DNA from: Tabrizicola sp. | GTDB lineage: Bacteria; Pseudomonadota; Alphaproteobacteria; Rhodobacterales; Rhodobacteraceae | DNA length: 64,000 nucleotides | Assembly (NCBI RefSeq): GCF_030694085.1 | Contig: NZ_JAUXZE010000039.1 | Span: forward strand, 1-64,000 | Reading direction: 5' to 3' | Shown: in pieces, positions 36,561 through 44,781 of the stretch | Position numbering within the stretch: the stretch's first letter is position 1 | Layout: every line of letters begins with the position of its first letter | Made by a program: the position numbers and the translations under genes | Notes under the pieces: generated by a model | Database searches by the model: none | What the model was told of the DNA's origin: nothing | What the model saw: only the letters and a program-made list of their open reading frames with translations

Positions 36561-37490
36561 CTATCCTGCGACGGCTTCGACAAGGTGGTCGGGTGCCACC
36601 TGGACCAGGGCGGGGGACGTCCCGGCGCCGGGCAGGCGGGGGATGCCGCGCTCGATCTCTTCGGCGGTCAGGAACCGGCGCGGGCGGCGGTCGCGCGGGT
36701 TCAGGACCGGGATCGCCGACAGAAGCCCCTGCGTGTAGGGATGGCGGGCGTCGGAAAAGATGGTTTCCGTGGCCGCCGTCTCGACGATGCGGCCGTTGAA
36801 CATCACGGCGACGCGGTCGGTGAGCGAGCGGACGACGGAGAGATCGTGGCTGATGAACAGGATCGACAAGCCCATCTCCTGCTGCAGGTCGAGGAGGAGG
36901 TTGATGATCTGTGCCTTGACCGAGACATCCAGCGCCGAGGTCGGTTCATCCGCGACCAGAACCTTCGGGCGCAGGATCAGCGCGCGGGCGATGGCGACGC
37001 GCTGGCGCTGGCCGCCGGACAGCTCATGCGGGTAGCGTTGGCCATAGCTGCGGTGCAGACCGACCCGGTCCAGCATGGCAAGCGCCTGTTCGGTCTGGTC
37101 GTCAGGCGTGCCGATGCCGTGGATGTGCAGGGGTTCAGCGACGATGCGGGCGAGCGTCATCATCGGGTCCAGCGCGGAGTAGCTGTCCTGAAAGACGATC
37201 TGCATCTGGCGTCGGTAGGGTTTCAGCGCGGCCGGGGTCAGGGCGCTGATGTCGGCGCCGTCGATCAGGATCCGGCCCGAGGTCGGCTCCATCAACCGCA
37301 TGGTCATCAGGCCGGTGGTCGATTTGCCTGAACCAGACTCGCCCACCAACCCCAGGATCGTGTTGCGTGGCAGCGTCAGGCTGACATCGCGGACGGCGTG
37401 GTGGTCGATGTAGCCCGCGAACCAGCCGCCCTTGCGGGGAAGCTGGAAGGTCTTGGACAGGTTGCGCAGTTCCAGCACCGGGGCGGTCAT
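36561..37490 (-). CDS. Peptide ABC importer, ATP-binding subunit (DppF/OppF-like)
   Basis: 309 residues. Walker [10 protein letters not shown]-loop VFQDSYSALDP, signature LSGGQRQR, Walker B VLVADEPTSALD. The C-terminal region after HPYTQGLLSAIP is the oligopeptide extension. It overlaps the DppD-like gene by four bases and precedes the DppB-like permease by ten. Confidence 0.9.
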   Translation of the reverse strand: MTAPVLELRNLSKTFQLPRKGGWFAGYIDHHAVRDVSLTLPRNTILGLVGESGSGKSTTGLMTMRLMEPTSGRILIDGADISALTPAALKPYRRQMQIVFQDSYSALDPMMTLARIVAEPLHIHGIGTPDDQTEQALAMLDRVGLHRSYGQRYPHELSGGQRQRVAIARALILRPKVLVADEPTSALDVSVKAQIINLLLDLQQEMGLSILFISHDLSVVRSLTDRVAVMFNGRIVETAATETIFSDARHPYTQGLLSAIPVLNPRDRRPRRFLTAEEIERGIPRLPGAGTSPALVQVAPDHLVEAVAG

Positions 37491-38449
37491 TGCAGCCCCC
37501 AGCAGGCAGCGGCCCGGCCCGGCCCGATCGGGCGCGTGGCGGGGGCGGTGGTGGCGCAGTCGGGCAGGGCGACGGCGCAGCGCGGGTGGAAGGGGCAGCC
37601 CGACGGCGGGTTCACCGGGTTCGGGGACTGGCCCGCAATCTCGGTCAGGCGCTGCTTGCCGGGGGTGCGGCCGGGGATCGAGTTCAGAAGTGCGCGGGTA
37701 TAGGGGTGGCGCGGGTCGTCGAAGATGGCCTGCACCGGTCCTTCCTCCATCACCCGGCCGCCGTACATGACGACGACGCGGTCGACCGTCTCGGCCACGA
37801 CACCCAGATCGTGCGTGACCATGACAAGGCCCATCCCAAGCTCGGCCTGAAGCTCCTTGATCAGCACCAGGATCTGCGCCTGGATCGTCACGTCCAGCGC
37901 GGTGGTAGGCTCATCCGCGAACAGGATCTTCGGGCGGCAGGACAGCGCCATCGCGATCATCGCGCGTTGCAGCATGCCGCCGGACAACTGGTGGGGATAG
38001 CTGTTCAGGATCGAAACCGGGCTCTTGATCCGCACCCGGTCCAGAAGGGCGACGGCCTGCTCCTTGGCGGTGGACAGGCTGGCATCGGTATGGGCGCGGA
38101 TCGTCTCGACGATCTGGTGGCCGATGGTGAAGACGGGGTCAAAGGCCGACATCGGGTCCTGGAACACCATCGAGGCAACCTTGCCCCGGACCCGCGCGAG
38201 GTCGTTGCGCGAGGCTTTCAGCATGTCGACACCGTCCAGGATCAGCCGGTCGGCGGTGATGCGGCTGGGCGGCTGGCGCAGAAGCCGAAGTGCCGCCATG
38301 CAAGTCACCGATTTGCCCGAGCCGCTTTCGCCCACGATGCCCACGCTTTCGCCGGGTTCGATGGCCAGGGACATCCCGCGCACGGCCTGCACCAGGCCTT
38401 CGTGTTGCGGAAAGCTGACATGCAAGTTCTGGATGTCGACGAGCGGCAT
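37487..38449 (-). CDS. Peptide ABC importer, ATP-binding subunit (DppD/OppD-like)
   Basis: 320 residues. Walker [21 protein letters not shown], signature LSGGMLQR, Walker [13 protein letters not shown]. The cysteine-bearing tail ([14 protein letters not shown]) is the OppD-type C-terminus that in several members binds an iron-sulfur cluster. It follows the binding-protein gene after a strong hairpin at 38493-38519. Confidence 0.9.
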   Translation of the reverse strand: MPLVDIQNLHVSFPQHEGLVQAVRGMSLAIEPGESVGIVGESGSGKSVTCMAALRLLRQPPSRITADRLILDGVDMLKASRNDLARVRGKVASMVFQDPMSAFDPVFTIGHQIVETIRAHTDASLSTAKEQAVALLDRVRIKSPVSILNSYPHQLSGGMLQRAMIAMALSCRPKILFADEPTTALDVTIQAQILVLIKELQAELGMGLVMVTHDLGVVAETVDRVVVMYGGRVMEEGPVQAIFDDPRHPYTRALLNSIPGRTPGKQRLTEIAGQSPNPVNPPSGCPFHPRCAVALPDCATTAPATRPIGPGRAAACWGLQ

Positions 38450-38492
38450 GTGTCCGGGCGTGTTCTGCGGGGAGTGATTTCTGTCGGGGGGA

Positions 38493-38519
38493 GCCTCTTC
38501 CGGGTGGGCCGGAAGAGGC
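38493..38519 (-). terminator. Strong hairpin between binding protein and ATPase genes
   Basis: GCCTCTTCCGG, loop GTGGG, CCGGAAGAGGC: an eleven-pair stem 15 bases past the binding-protein stop. With no T tract, it more likely protects the binding-protein mRNA or partly terminates so that the binding protein is made in excess. Confidence 0.65.
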
Positions 38520-38534
38520 GATCTTGCAAAGAGC

Positions 38535-40139
38535 CTACTTCGTCACATGGGTATAGAAGTAAAGCGCAAGCTGGCGCAGCGGCGTGAAGCCCAGGTCGTT
38601 CGGCTTGGTGCCGTCGCCCTGCAGGTCGGCGCTGACCACGGCATTCGTCACCGGGTGGACCAGCGGCACGAACGAGGCGTTGTCGATCAGGACCTGCTCG
38701 GCCGCGATGTAAAGCTTCTGACGCTCTTCCCAGTTCGGGTTGCTGTCGGCCTGCGCCACCAGATCGTCATAGGCCTTGACCATGTGGTGATGCCGCCCGC
38801 CGTTGTAGAAAATGCCGTAGAAGTTCGACGGGTCGAGGTAGTCGTACTCGTAGGGTGCAAGGAACAGGTTGTTCTTGCGCTCCATCAGGCCGGCCATCCA
38901 GTCCTTTGTCGGCATGACCTTGATGTTCATCGTGATGCCAAGCTGGTCCTTGAATTGGGCCTGCAGGTACTGAAGCATCGGCCCGGTGATCGCCCCGTTG
39001 TAGCCGCCCTGGTCGCGATACCAGATCTCGACTTCGGGGAAGCCCTCGCCATTCGGATAGCCCGCATCGGCCAGGAACTGCCGCGCCTTGTCGGGGTCAT
39101 AGACCGACTGGGAGGTGATCGTCTCGTTGTATCCGGGATAGCCCGGCGGCAGAAGCGACTTCCCGGGGATCGCCAGGTCCTTGAGCACGGTCGTGGTCAT
39201 CTCGTCCCGGTTGATCGCGTAGAAGAGCGCCTTTCGCACGTTGACGTTGTCGAACGGTGGGCTTTCCATGTCGAAGGACAGGTACGAGGTGGCAAAGACC
39301 GCATTCTTGGCCAACTGGCCCGGGAAGCGCTGCTCGACAAAGGGGATCTGGCCCGCGTTCAGGTACGAGAAGTCGGATTCACCCGCCATGAAGGCCGGAA
39401 GGCCCACCTCGGGCGCGCCAAGCGAGGGGTCGATGACCAGGCGGTCCGCCTGCGGCTGCCAGGGCCCGGTGTAGGACGGGTTCTTGACGAAGGTCATCTT
39501 GTTGTTCGACTTCTCCCAGGTTTCCAAGAGGAAGGGCCCGGACGAGACCATCGTGTCGACATTGGCGGCGTATTCGTCGCCATGCACGTCCCAGACGTGC
39601 TTGGGGACCGGGTACCACAGCGAGACCACGCCCGGCAGATATGGTTTTGGGGCCGAGGTGGTCACGGTGATCGTCTGATCATCGGGTGCCGCGATGCCAA
39701 GGGTGGAGACATCGGCCTCGCCCTTCGTCACGGGGTCCCAGTTGGCGATGCCGCCGGCATAGCCCCAGTACCAGGCAAAGTCATAGCCCGTGGTGGCGGC
39801 CCGTTGCAGGGCGAAGATATAGTCGCTGGCTTTCAGCGGCTGGCCATCGCTCCAGGTCAGGCCGGGTTGCAGCTTGAAGGTCCAGGTCAGCCCGTCGTCT
39901 GACTGCGACCAGCTTTCCGCTGCCATAGGATGCAGCTGGAAGTTGTTGTCGAACGTGGTCAGCGGCAGCTGCACGATCTCGGGGTTCCCGGCGCGGGCAT
40001 AGACGGTCTTCATGTAATCCATGTAAGAGCCGCTGGTGCTGTCGCCCGCGCTGTTGATCGTGATCTCGGCCGCCAGGGGGGTGGTCGCAAGCAGCGTCGC
40101 GGCCGCAGCAACCCCCACCAATCGTCTTAGAAATGTCAT
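38535..40139 (-). CDS. Peptide ABC importer, periplasmic binding protein (SBP_bac_5)
   Basis: 534 residues from ATG 40139 (MTFLRRLVGVAAAATLLATTPLAA), a clear Sec signal peptide cut after PLAA. SBP family-5 pattern is seen in MAAESWSQSDDGLTWTFKLQPG and SDYIFALQRA. First gene of the seven-gene operon running to the GntR regulator. It has no lipobox, so it is soluble in the periplasm. Confidence 0.9.
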   Translation of the reverse strand: MTFLRRLVGVAAAATLLATTPLAAEITINSAGDSTSGSYMDYMKTVYARAGNPEIVQLPLTTFDNNFQLHPMAAESWSQSDDGLTWTFKLQPGLTWSDGQPLKASDYIFALQRAATTGYDFAWYWGYAGGIANWDPVTKGEADVSTLGIAAPDDQTITVTTSAPKPYLPGVVSLWYPVPKHVWDVHGDEYAANVDTMVSSGPFLLETWEKSNNKMTFVKNPSYTGPWQPQADRLVIDPSLGAPEVGLPAFMAGESDFSYLNAGQIPFVEQRFPGQLAKNAVFATSYLSFDMESPPFDNVNVRKALFYAINRDEMTTTVLKDLAIPGKSLLPPGYPGYNETITSQSVYDPDKARQFLADAGYPNGEGFPEVEIWYRDQGGYNGAITGPMLQYLQAQFKDQLGITMNIKVMPTKDWMAGLMERKNNLFLAPYEYDYLDPSNFYGIFYNGGRHHHMVKAYDDLVAQADSNPNWEERQKLYIAAEQVLIDNASFVPLVHPVTNAVVSADLQGDGTKPNDLGFTPLRQLALYFYTHVTK

Positions 40140-40243
40140 CGGTACCTCCACCGTGTCGCGTTCTATTGGCTGGCGCCCCCACGTCGGCCGGGTGGTGCGA
40201 TGCGGGCGCGTCACTGGTCTGCGGCGTTGAGCTGTCAGGCCAA

Positions 40244-40259
40244 TGTCAGATGTCTGACA
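40244..40259. promoter_or_regulatory. Dyad TGTCAGA-TG-TCTGACA upstream of peptide importer operon
   Basis: Seven-base perfect arms with a two-base spacer, about 105 bases upstream of the binding-protein start. The form fits a FadR-type GntR operator, and a GntR gene ends this operon. Operator role is inferred. Confidence 0.5.
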
Positions 40260-40373
40260 AATTTACCGCGACCGCGCAAGCGTCACATTCGCTGCAGGTG
40301 CAGGCGGGTCTGACACAGGTCGGAGGATCGTCAGCCCGACCAGCCCCCTGCCCCGGGACGTGCGAACCCGCTC

Positions 40374-40421
40374 GGGACTTCCCACGCCGGGGACTTTCCA
40401 CGCCGGGGACCTTCCAGGCCC
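40374..40421. repeat. Three tandem 16-bp GC-rich units
   Basis: GGGACTTCCCACGCCG, GGGACTTTCCACGCCG and GGGACCTTCCAGGCCC follow one another in the 380-base gap between the binding-protein operon start and the protease gene end. No gene is seen in 40140-40520 apart from this repeat and the dyad at 40244. Confidence 0.6.
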
Positions 40422-40520
40422 GGTGACCCAGCGCGCTTCGTTTCTTTCCCCGTGCAGGCACGTCAGCCGGAATTGGCGCTGGGACTCACGCACAGCAGCC
40501 GCATGCGTTCAAAGGCCCCG

Positions 40521-41882
40521 CTACCGGTAAAGTTTCTTGGCTTCCGCGTAGGTCAGGGCCTTCTTCCCCGGCTTAAGGGTTTCAGGCGCCTTTTCCGAGT
40601 TTGAGGACTTTCCGCTTTCCTGGATCGCAAGACCGATCAGCCCGGCGGCAAGCGCAGTCGCGGCGGAGGTGCCGGAGAACTGGCAGTAAAGCGAGCCAAC
40701 ATCGAAATGCGGACCCTTGCCGCTGGGACGGTAGCGGAAGGGCGAGGGGTTGTAGCCATATGGCCCAGGCGCATCCAGCGCGATCAACCCTTCTGCGGGC
40801 AGGTCCACGACAGGCCCGCCCAGTGTGGGATCGTCGGCGGGCTGGACGATCATCGGATCGACCGCCTTCCACGGGTCCCGGATGACGCCCTTGTTGGAGT
40901 AGGCTTCCGACCAGCTGCTCAGTGTCCGCAGGACGCGATCATTCTTCTGCGGGTCTGGCGCATAGGCCAGCACATTCCCGGCTTTGTCGCAGGCGGTCAC
41001 CGCGATAGGGCCACCCGGTTCGACCGAAAGGCAGGCAGGATAGGCAAGGTCGATGTCGCCGGAGTTGCCCGCCGCACAAAGCACCACGCTGTCCTTGCAC
41101 AGCGCGAGCAGAGCCTCGTCGACCTTTGCCCAGCGCGACTTGCGGTGCCGTTGATCCTCCCAGGCCGCTGCGATGACCACGATGTCGGGCTTGATCAGCC
41201 GGGCATAGTTCAGGGCGGCCAGCACCATGTCGGGATCGGGCGACGCAGAGGTGGTGATCGGGATGATGCTGCAGAATGGGTTGACCCCGGCATAGGGCAG
41301 CGTCAGCGGGTCGTTGTACGAGGGCTTTTGCGGCTCGACCAAGGATGCCGGCTTGCGGATGTCTATGCCTGCAGGTCTGGCGCCAATCAGGCCGGCAATC
41401 GCCGTGCCATGCGCCCCGAAATACCGAGGCGCGCAATAGGGGCGATCATCCTTCTTCGCGGTTTCCTTCTGGATTGTCCGCTTTGCTTCTTCGACACCCG
41501 TGCCAGTCCATCCGGGCAGGTCCGCGACAAGCTTTTCCCGAGCCTCCTCGATCGGCCCATCGTCGGTCGGCACGACGAAGACGCCCTCGTCATGGATCGA
41601 GAAATCCCGCATCAGCGCCAGGTCGATCGCGCCCTGCAGGTTGGGATGGTCATGGGCGACCGGCGTGTCGATCACCGCAACGCGCACTTCCGTGCCCGCC
41701 TGGTGGCGGTCCCACGCACCGCGGAAGCTGGTCAGATCATCGACCACGCCAAGCGCCTTCAGATGCCACAGCGCGTGGTAGGCGGGACGCAGCCCCTTGC
41801 CCAGCGGCTGGTCGCCGGCCCCGGTTGTGAAGGTTTCGAGGAAGGTCAGTTCGGTGGGCAGTTCGTCCGGCAACTTGATCAT
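40521..41882 (-). CDS. Subtilisin-like serine protease (S8 family), no signal peptide
   Basis: 453 residues. Catalytic triad D72 (VAVIDTPVAHDHPNL), H158 (GAHGTAIAG) and S406 (SGTSAATALAAG), with oxyanion Asn273 (CAAGNSGD). There is no signal peptide or propeptide-like start, and long inserts lie between D and H, so it is unlike secreted subtilisins and may act in the cytoplasm. It is the last gene of a tight five-gene operon (13 bases after the PAP2-like gene) with a surface lipoprotein and its translocator. A role in processing a partner in this operon is possible but not shown. Confidence 0.85.
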   Translation of the reverse strand: MIKLPDELPTELTFLETFTTGAGDQPLGKGLRPAYHALWHLKALGVVDDLTSFRGAWDRHQAGTEVRVAVIDTPVAHDHPNLQGAIDLALMRDFSIHDEGVFVVPTDDGPIEEAREKLVADLPGWTGTGVEEAKRTIQKETAKKDDRPYCAPRYFGAHGTAIAGLIGARPAGIDIRKPASLVEPQKPSYNDPLTLPYAGVNPFCSIIPITTSASPDPDMVLAALNYARLIKPDIVVIAAAWEDQRHRKSRWAKVDEALLALCKDSVVLCAAGNSGDIDLAYPACLSVEPGGPIAVTACDKAGNVLAYAPDPQKNDRVLRTLSSWSEAYSNKGVIRDPWKAVDPMIVQPADDPTLGGPVVDLPAEGLIALDAPGPYGYNPSPFRYRPSGKGPHFDVGSLYCQFSGTSAATALAAGLIGLAIQESGKSSNSEKAPETLKPGKKALTYAEAKKLYR

Positions 41883-41895
41883 GACCCTCTCCCCC

Positions 41896-42930
41896 TCAAT
41901 ACCATTCCGCGCGAACGGCGGCCAACTGGTCGTCCAGCACCGCCTCGATCACGGGTATCGCCATCCGGGCAAGCTTGCGGCCCGCCTTGGTGTCGCTGCG
42001 CACATGAAGCCCGGCCCATTCCCGGTTTTCGGCCACCTCTTCGGCCGCGCGGAACAGGGCCGGGATGCCGGGATGCTCGGGCACGGTGCGGGCGAAAATC
42101 TCGGCGATCAGCCAGGATTGCAGCGCGTGGTTCGACGGATAGGACGAATGTCCCGGCACCGGCAGGAAGGGCCTCAGGTCCGGCTCCAGCGCCGAGGGCC
42201 GGGCGGCCATGAAACGTGCCTTGTAGTGCTGCCCGATTGCCCCCCCCAGCGAGATGATCATCTGGAACAGCATTGCGGTGGCGCCGTAAGGCGCGCTGAC
42301 GTCGGCGCCAAGTGGCTGCATGTAGGCGGTCAGGTCATTGCCCGCCTCCAGAATGATGCGGCGGCGGCGGTCGGCGTTTTCGGGGGTCAGGAGCTTTTCC
42401 TGCAGGACAAGAAGCCGTTTGGCTTCACCCAGGCGGTCCCCATCGGGCGGCGGGGGCGGCAGAGGCAGGCGGTCCCATTCAAATGCATCCCGGCACCGAT
42501 GCAGCAGGGCGTGGTGCTTCCACGGCAGATCAATCTCGGGCCAGGAATAATCGGTCGTGCCGATGGCCTGCATGTCGCCCGCGCCAACTGCCCCGCTCTT
42601 GTGCAGGCCTTTGTGCAAACCTTTGTGGAGGCCCTTGTGCAGGCCCTTGTGCAGACCTTTATGCAACCCTTTGTGCAAGGACCCTGCAACGCTAAGCGCG
42701 AGGATCGATCTGCTTCCCAGGAAGCGCTCAATCACTACAGAAGCTGACAGGAGCTTCTCGCGAAGCTCATCTTCCAGGGCCAGCTCTGCGCGATCCTTCA
42801 ACACCAAAAAAGTGTTGAACGCGCCCTCCAGTTCCAGTTTTGCCTTTCCACGGTCCTCGACCCTGATGATCGCATTGTCGATCACCAGTGCGGAACCTGA
42901 CAGCAGCCTTTGAATTTCATCAACCTGCAT
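41896..42930 (-). CDS. PAP2 / vanadium-haloperoxidase-like protein with LHKG tandem repeat
   Basis: 344 residues from ATG 42930 (MQVDEIQRLLSG). The C-terminal part carries all three acid-phosphatase/vanadium-haloperoxidase motifs in order: K237-x6-RP (KARFMAARP), PSNH at 265-268 and R303-x5-H309-x3-D313 (NREWAGLHVRSD). No membrane helices or signal peptide are seen, so it resembles the soluble haloperoxidase side more than membrane PAP2 phosphatases. Residues 85-111 are six LHKG units plus LHKS, after a charged N-terminal region that may be coiled. It is fourth in the operon, 22 bases after the SARP-like gene. Phosphatase or oxidase activity cannot be told from sequence. Confidence 0.78.
   Translation of the reverse strand: MQVDEIQRLLSGSALVIDNAIIRVEDRGKAKLELEGAFNTFLVLKDRAELALEDELREKLLSASVVIERFLGSRSILALSVAGSLHKGLHKGLHKGLHKGLHKGLHKGLHKSGAVGAGDMQAIGTTDYSWPEIDLPWKHHALLHRCRDAFEWDRLPLPPPPPDGDRLGEAKRLLVLQEKLLTPENADRRRRIILEAGNDLTAYMQPLGADVSAPYGATAMLFQMIISLGGAIGQHYKARFMAARPSALEPDLRPFLPVPGHSSYPSNHALQSWLIAEIFARTVPEHPGIPALFRAAEEVAENREWAGLHVRSDTKAGRKLARMAIPVIEAVLDDQLAAVRAEWY
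42597..42680 (-). repeat. In-frame 12-bp tandem repeats coding for LHKG
   Basis: About seven copies of a 12-base unit (CTTTGTGCAAAC-like) lie inside the PAP2-like gene and code for a run of Leu-His-Lys-Gly. As the period is a multiple of three, copy-number slippage would keep the frame. The His/Lys-rich run could bind metal, phosphate or nucleic acid. Confidence 0.85.
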
Positions 42931-42952
42931 TTCCCCGATCCCCCCACCCGTT

Positions 42953-44779
42953 TCAAAGCAACTCGACGCGACGAAGGCTTTGGACCGCGGCCTTCGCCAG
43001 ATGCACCGGCATGCGCGTGACAAAGCCATCGGCCCAATGCGACAGGTCATATCCCGGACGCAGCACCCGGATCCGGTCCAGCATCCGCGCCGCGTCCTCC
43101 GAGCGATTGGACAGGGCCAGGCCGATCATCGAATAGCGCAACGCCGCCAGGTAGCGCGGTTTGCGGAACATCGACTGGTTGGCGAAATACAGCGACTGAC
43201 GCAGATCCCCTCGCATCAGGTGGATCATCGCGCCAGTGATGTCATAGGTATAGCGCCACGGGCTGTTTTGCCCGACCAGGTTCAATCTGCGCCAGGCCGC
43301 GTCGGCCCCGTCCAGATCACCCCGGACCAGATGGATTACGGCCAGATGATCCAGATTCAGTGCAAAGTTCGGCGCAAGGCGGTTGGCATTCTCGATCAGG
43401 TGGAAGGCCTGGTCATTCTCGGCCCGCAGCATATGCAGGGCATAGCCCAAGAGGCTTTGACAGACCGGCAGCATCGGATCAGCATTGGACAGGTCGGCAA
43501 GAGTGTTCAAAAGCCGTTCCGTGTCGATTTCGACGGAAGCGCCCAAGTGTTCATTCACCCTGAAGACCTGGGCAAACAGCTGTAGGCACTCCAGCACCGG
43601 ATGCCCGCCGTCCGCCACCATGCGCTGAAGCTGGACTTCGGCGCGGTCGATCTCTTGCGGGTCGAGCGAAAAGAACGCGGCCAGGGCGGTGAAGGGGAAA
43701 AGGTCCGGTGCCCCGGCAGGCGGCGGATGCAGGCGCATGCAGTCAAGGATGCTCTCACCCAGACGCCAGGGGGTTGCTTCCTGGTCCAGCTCCCGTTGCG
43801 TGACCGGCTGCGACAGCCACAGAAGCTTGCGGCTATGGGCCTCCAGCAGCCGTAAGCGCAGCCGGACCCCGGTGCCGTCGTGCTGAATCTGGGACTGCAA
43901 CAGATGCGTCGGCCCCTGCGCCGAGGCCACGGGCAATGGCACCGAGCGCGCGCAGGGATCACGAAAGTCGTGGACATCCAGCAGCGTGAAGACCTTCAGG
44001 AATTGCGCAATCTGGTCGATTGTCGCCTCGACCTGACCAAGCACCGCGCCCGGTGGCGGTCCCAGGTGAACCGTCGGCAAAAGACCAAGCGCCATGCGCA
44101 GGGGCCGGTCCACACGCGGCGCGGGGCGGATCCTGGATGTCGCGCCGACGTCTGCGGATGTGGCCGGAGTCTCGGCGGCATCGGTCGGGCTGCCCGATTG
44201 CCGCAGGCTGCGCAGCCAATCCTCAAAGCCGTCGCAATCGGCCAGCGGCAGATCCAGCCCCTCCAAGAGGTCCAGCCCGGTGTCTGCGCCAAGATCGGCT
44301 GCAATGACGCCCGGACTCAGCGACACCATCTGGCGGTCGGCCTGCAATACCTCCGGCCCGAGGGGCATCAGGTCCTGGCGCAACTGGTAAAGTGCGGTGC
44401 GAAGATTGGCAGCCGCATGCGCCGCATCCGCCGAGCCCCAGAACATGCTTTGCAGGCTTTTGCGCGCCTTCATCTGCCTTGGCGCCAGGATCAGCACCGC
44501 CAGAAGCGCCTGGCGCAATGGGCTTGTTGGGGTAATGTCTCGCGCATCGTCAGCCCTGACGCGGAATGGCCCTGCAAAGATCGCCGTCGCTTTTGGCAAC
44601 TCTGCTCCCTTGTTTGCGGGATACGATGACGGGACAGCCCTCTGCTGACGCGCAACTGTGAACACTTGTCCGCTTTCGGGCAAGCTTTTCTTGATCTCGC
44701 GCCGGTGCGGCGAATTCGGGGCAAGACCCCACTTTGGCAAATCGCTGGCGGCAATTGCGGATTTTGGGGTGTCCAGCAT
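42953..44779 (-). CDS. SARP/BTAD-type regulator with TolB-like and TPR regions
   Basis: 608 residues. After about 70 residues of low-complexity start, residues about 70-165 look like the winged-helix part of SARP regulators (FAGPFRVRADD, ALLAVLILAPRQMKARKSLQSMFW, AANLRTALYQLRQDL). A bacterial transcriptional activator stretch ending in LADCDGFEDWLRSLR follows, then a TolB-like middle (IDQIAQFLKV ... LWLSQPVTQRELDQ), then TPR-like helices to the end. It begins two bases after the SLAM gene stop, inside the operon that it may control. An alternative start after the N-terminal extension is possible. The inducing signal is unknown. Confidence 0.72.
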   Translation of the reverse strand: MLDTPKSAIAASDLPKWGLAPNSPHRREIKKSLPESGQVFTVARQQRAVPSSYPANKGAELPKATAIFAGPFRVRADDARDITPTSPLRQALLAVLILAPRQMKARKSLQSMFWGSADAAHAAANLRTALYQLRQDLMPLGPEVLQADRQMVSLSPGVIAADLGADTGLDLLEGLDLPLADCDGFEDWLRSLRQSGSPTDAAETPATSADVGATSRIRPAPRVDRPLRMALGLLPTVHLGPPPGAVLGQVEATIDQIAQFLKVFTLLDVHDFRDPCARSVPLPVASAQGPTHLLQSQIQHDGTGVRLRLRLLEAHSRKLLWLSQPVTQRELDQEATPWRLGESILDCMRLHPPPAGAPDLFPFTALAAFFSLDPQEIDRAEVQLQRMVADGGHPVLECLQLFAQVFRVNEHLGASVEIDTERLLNTLADLSNADPMLPVCQSLLGYALHMLRAENDQAFHLIENANRLAPNFALNLDHLAVIHLVRGDLDGADAAWRRLNLVGQNSPWRYTYDITGAMIHLMRGDLRQSLYFANQSMFRKPRYLAALRYSMIGLALSNRSEDAARMLDRIRVLRPGYDLSHWADGFVTRMPVHLAKAAVQSLRRVELL

Positions 44780-44781
44780 GG

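Noticed and set aside
42597..42680. CRISPR-like array
   Set aside because: The units are directly adjacent 12-mers without spacers, inside a gene and in frame, so they are a coding tandem repeat.
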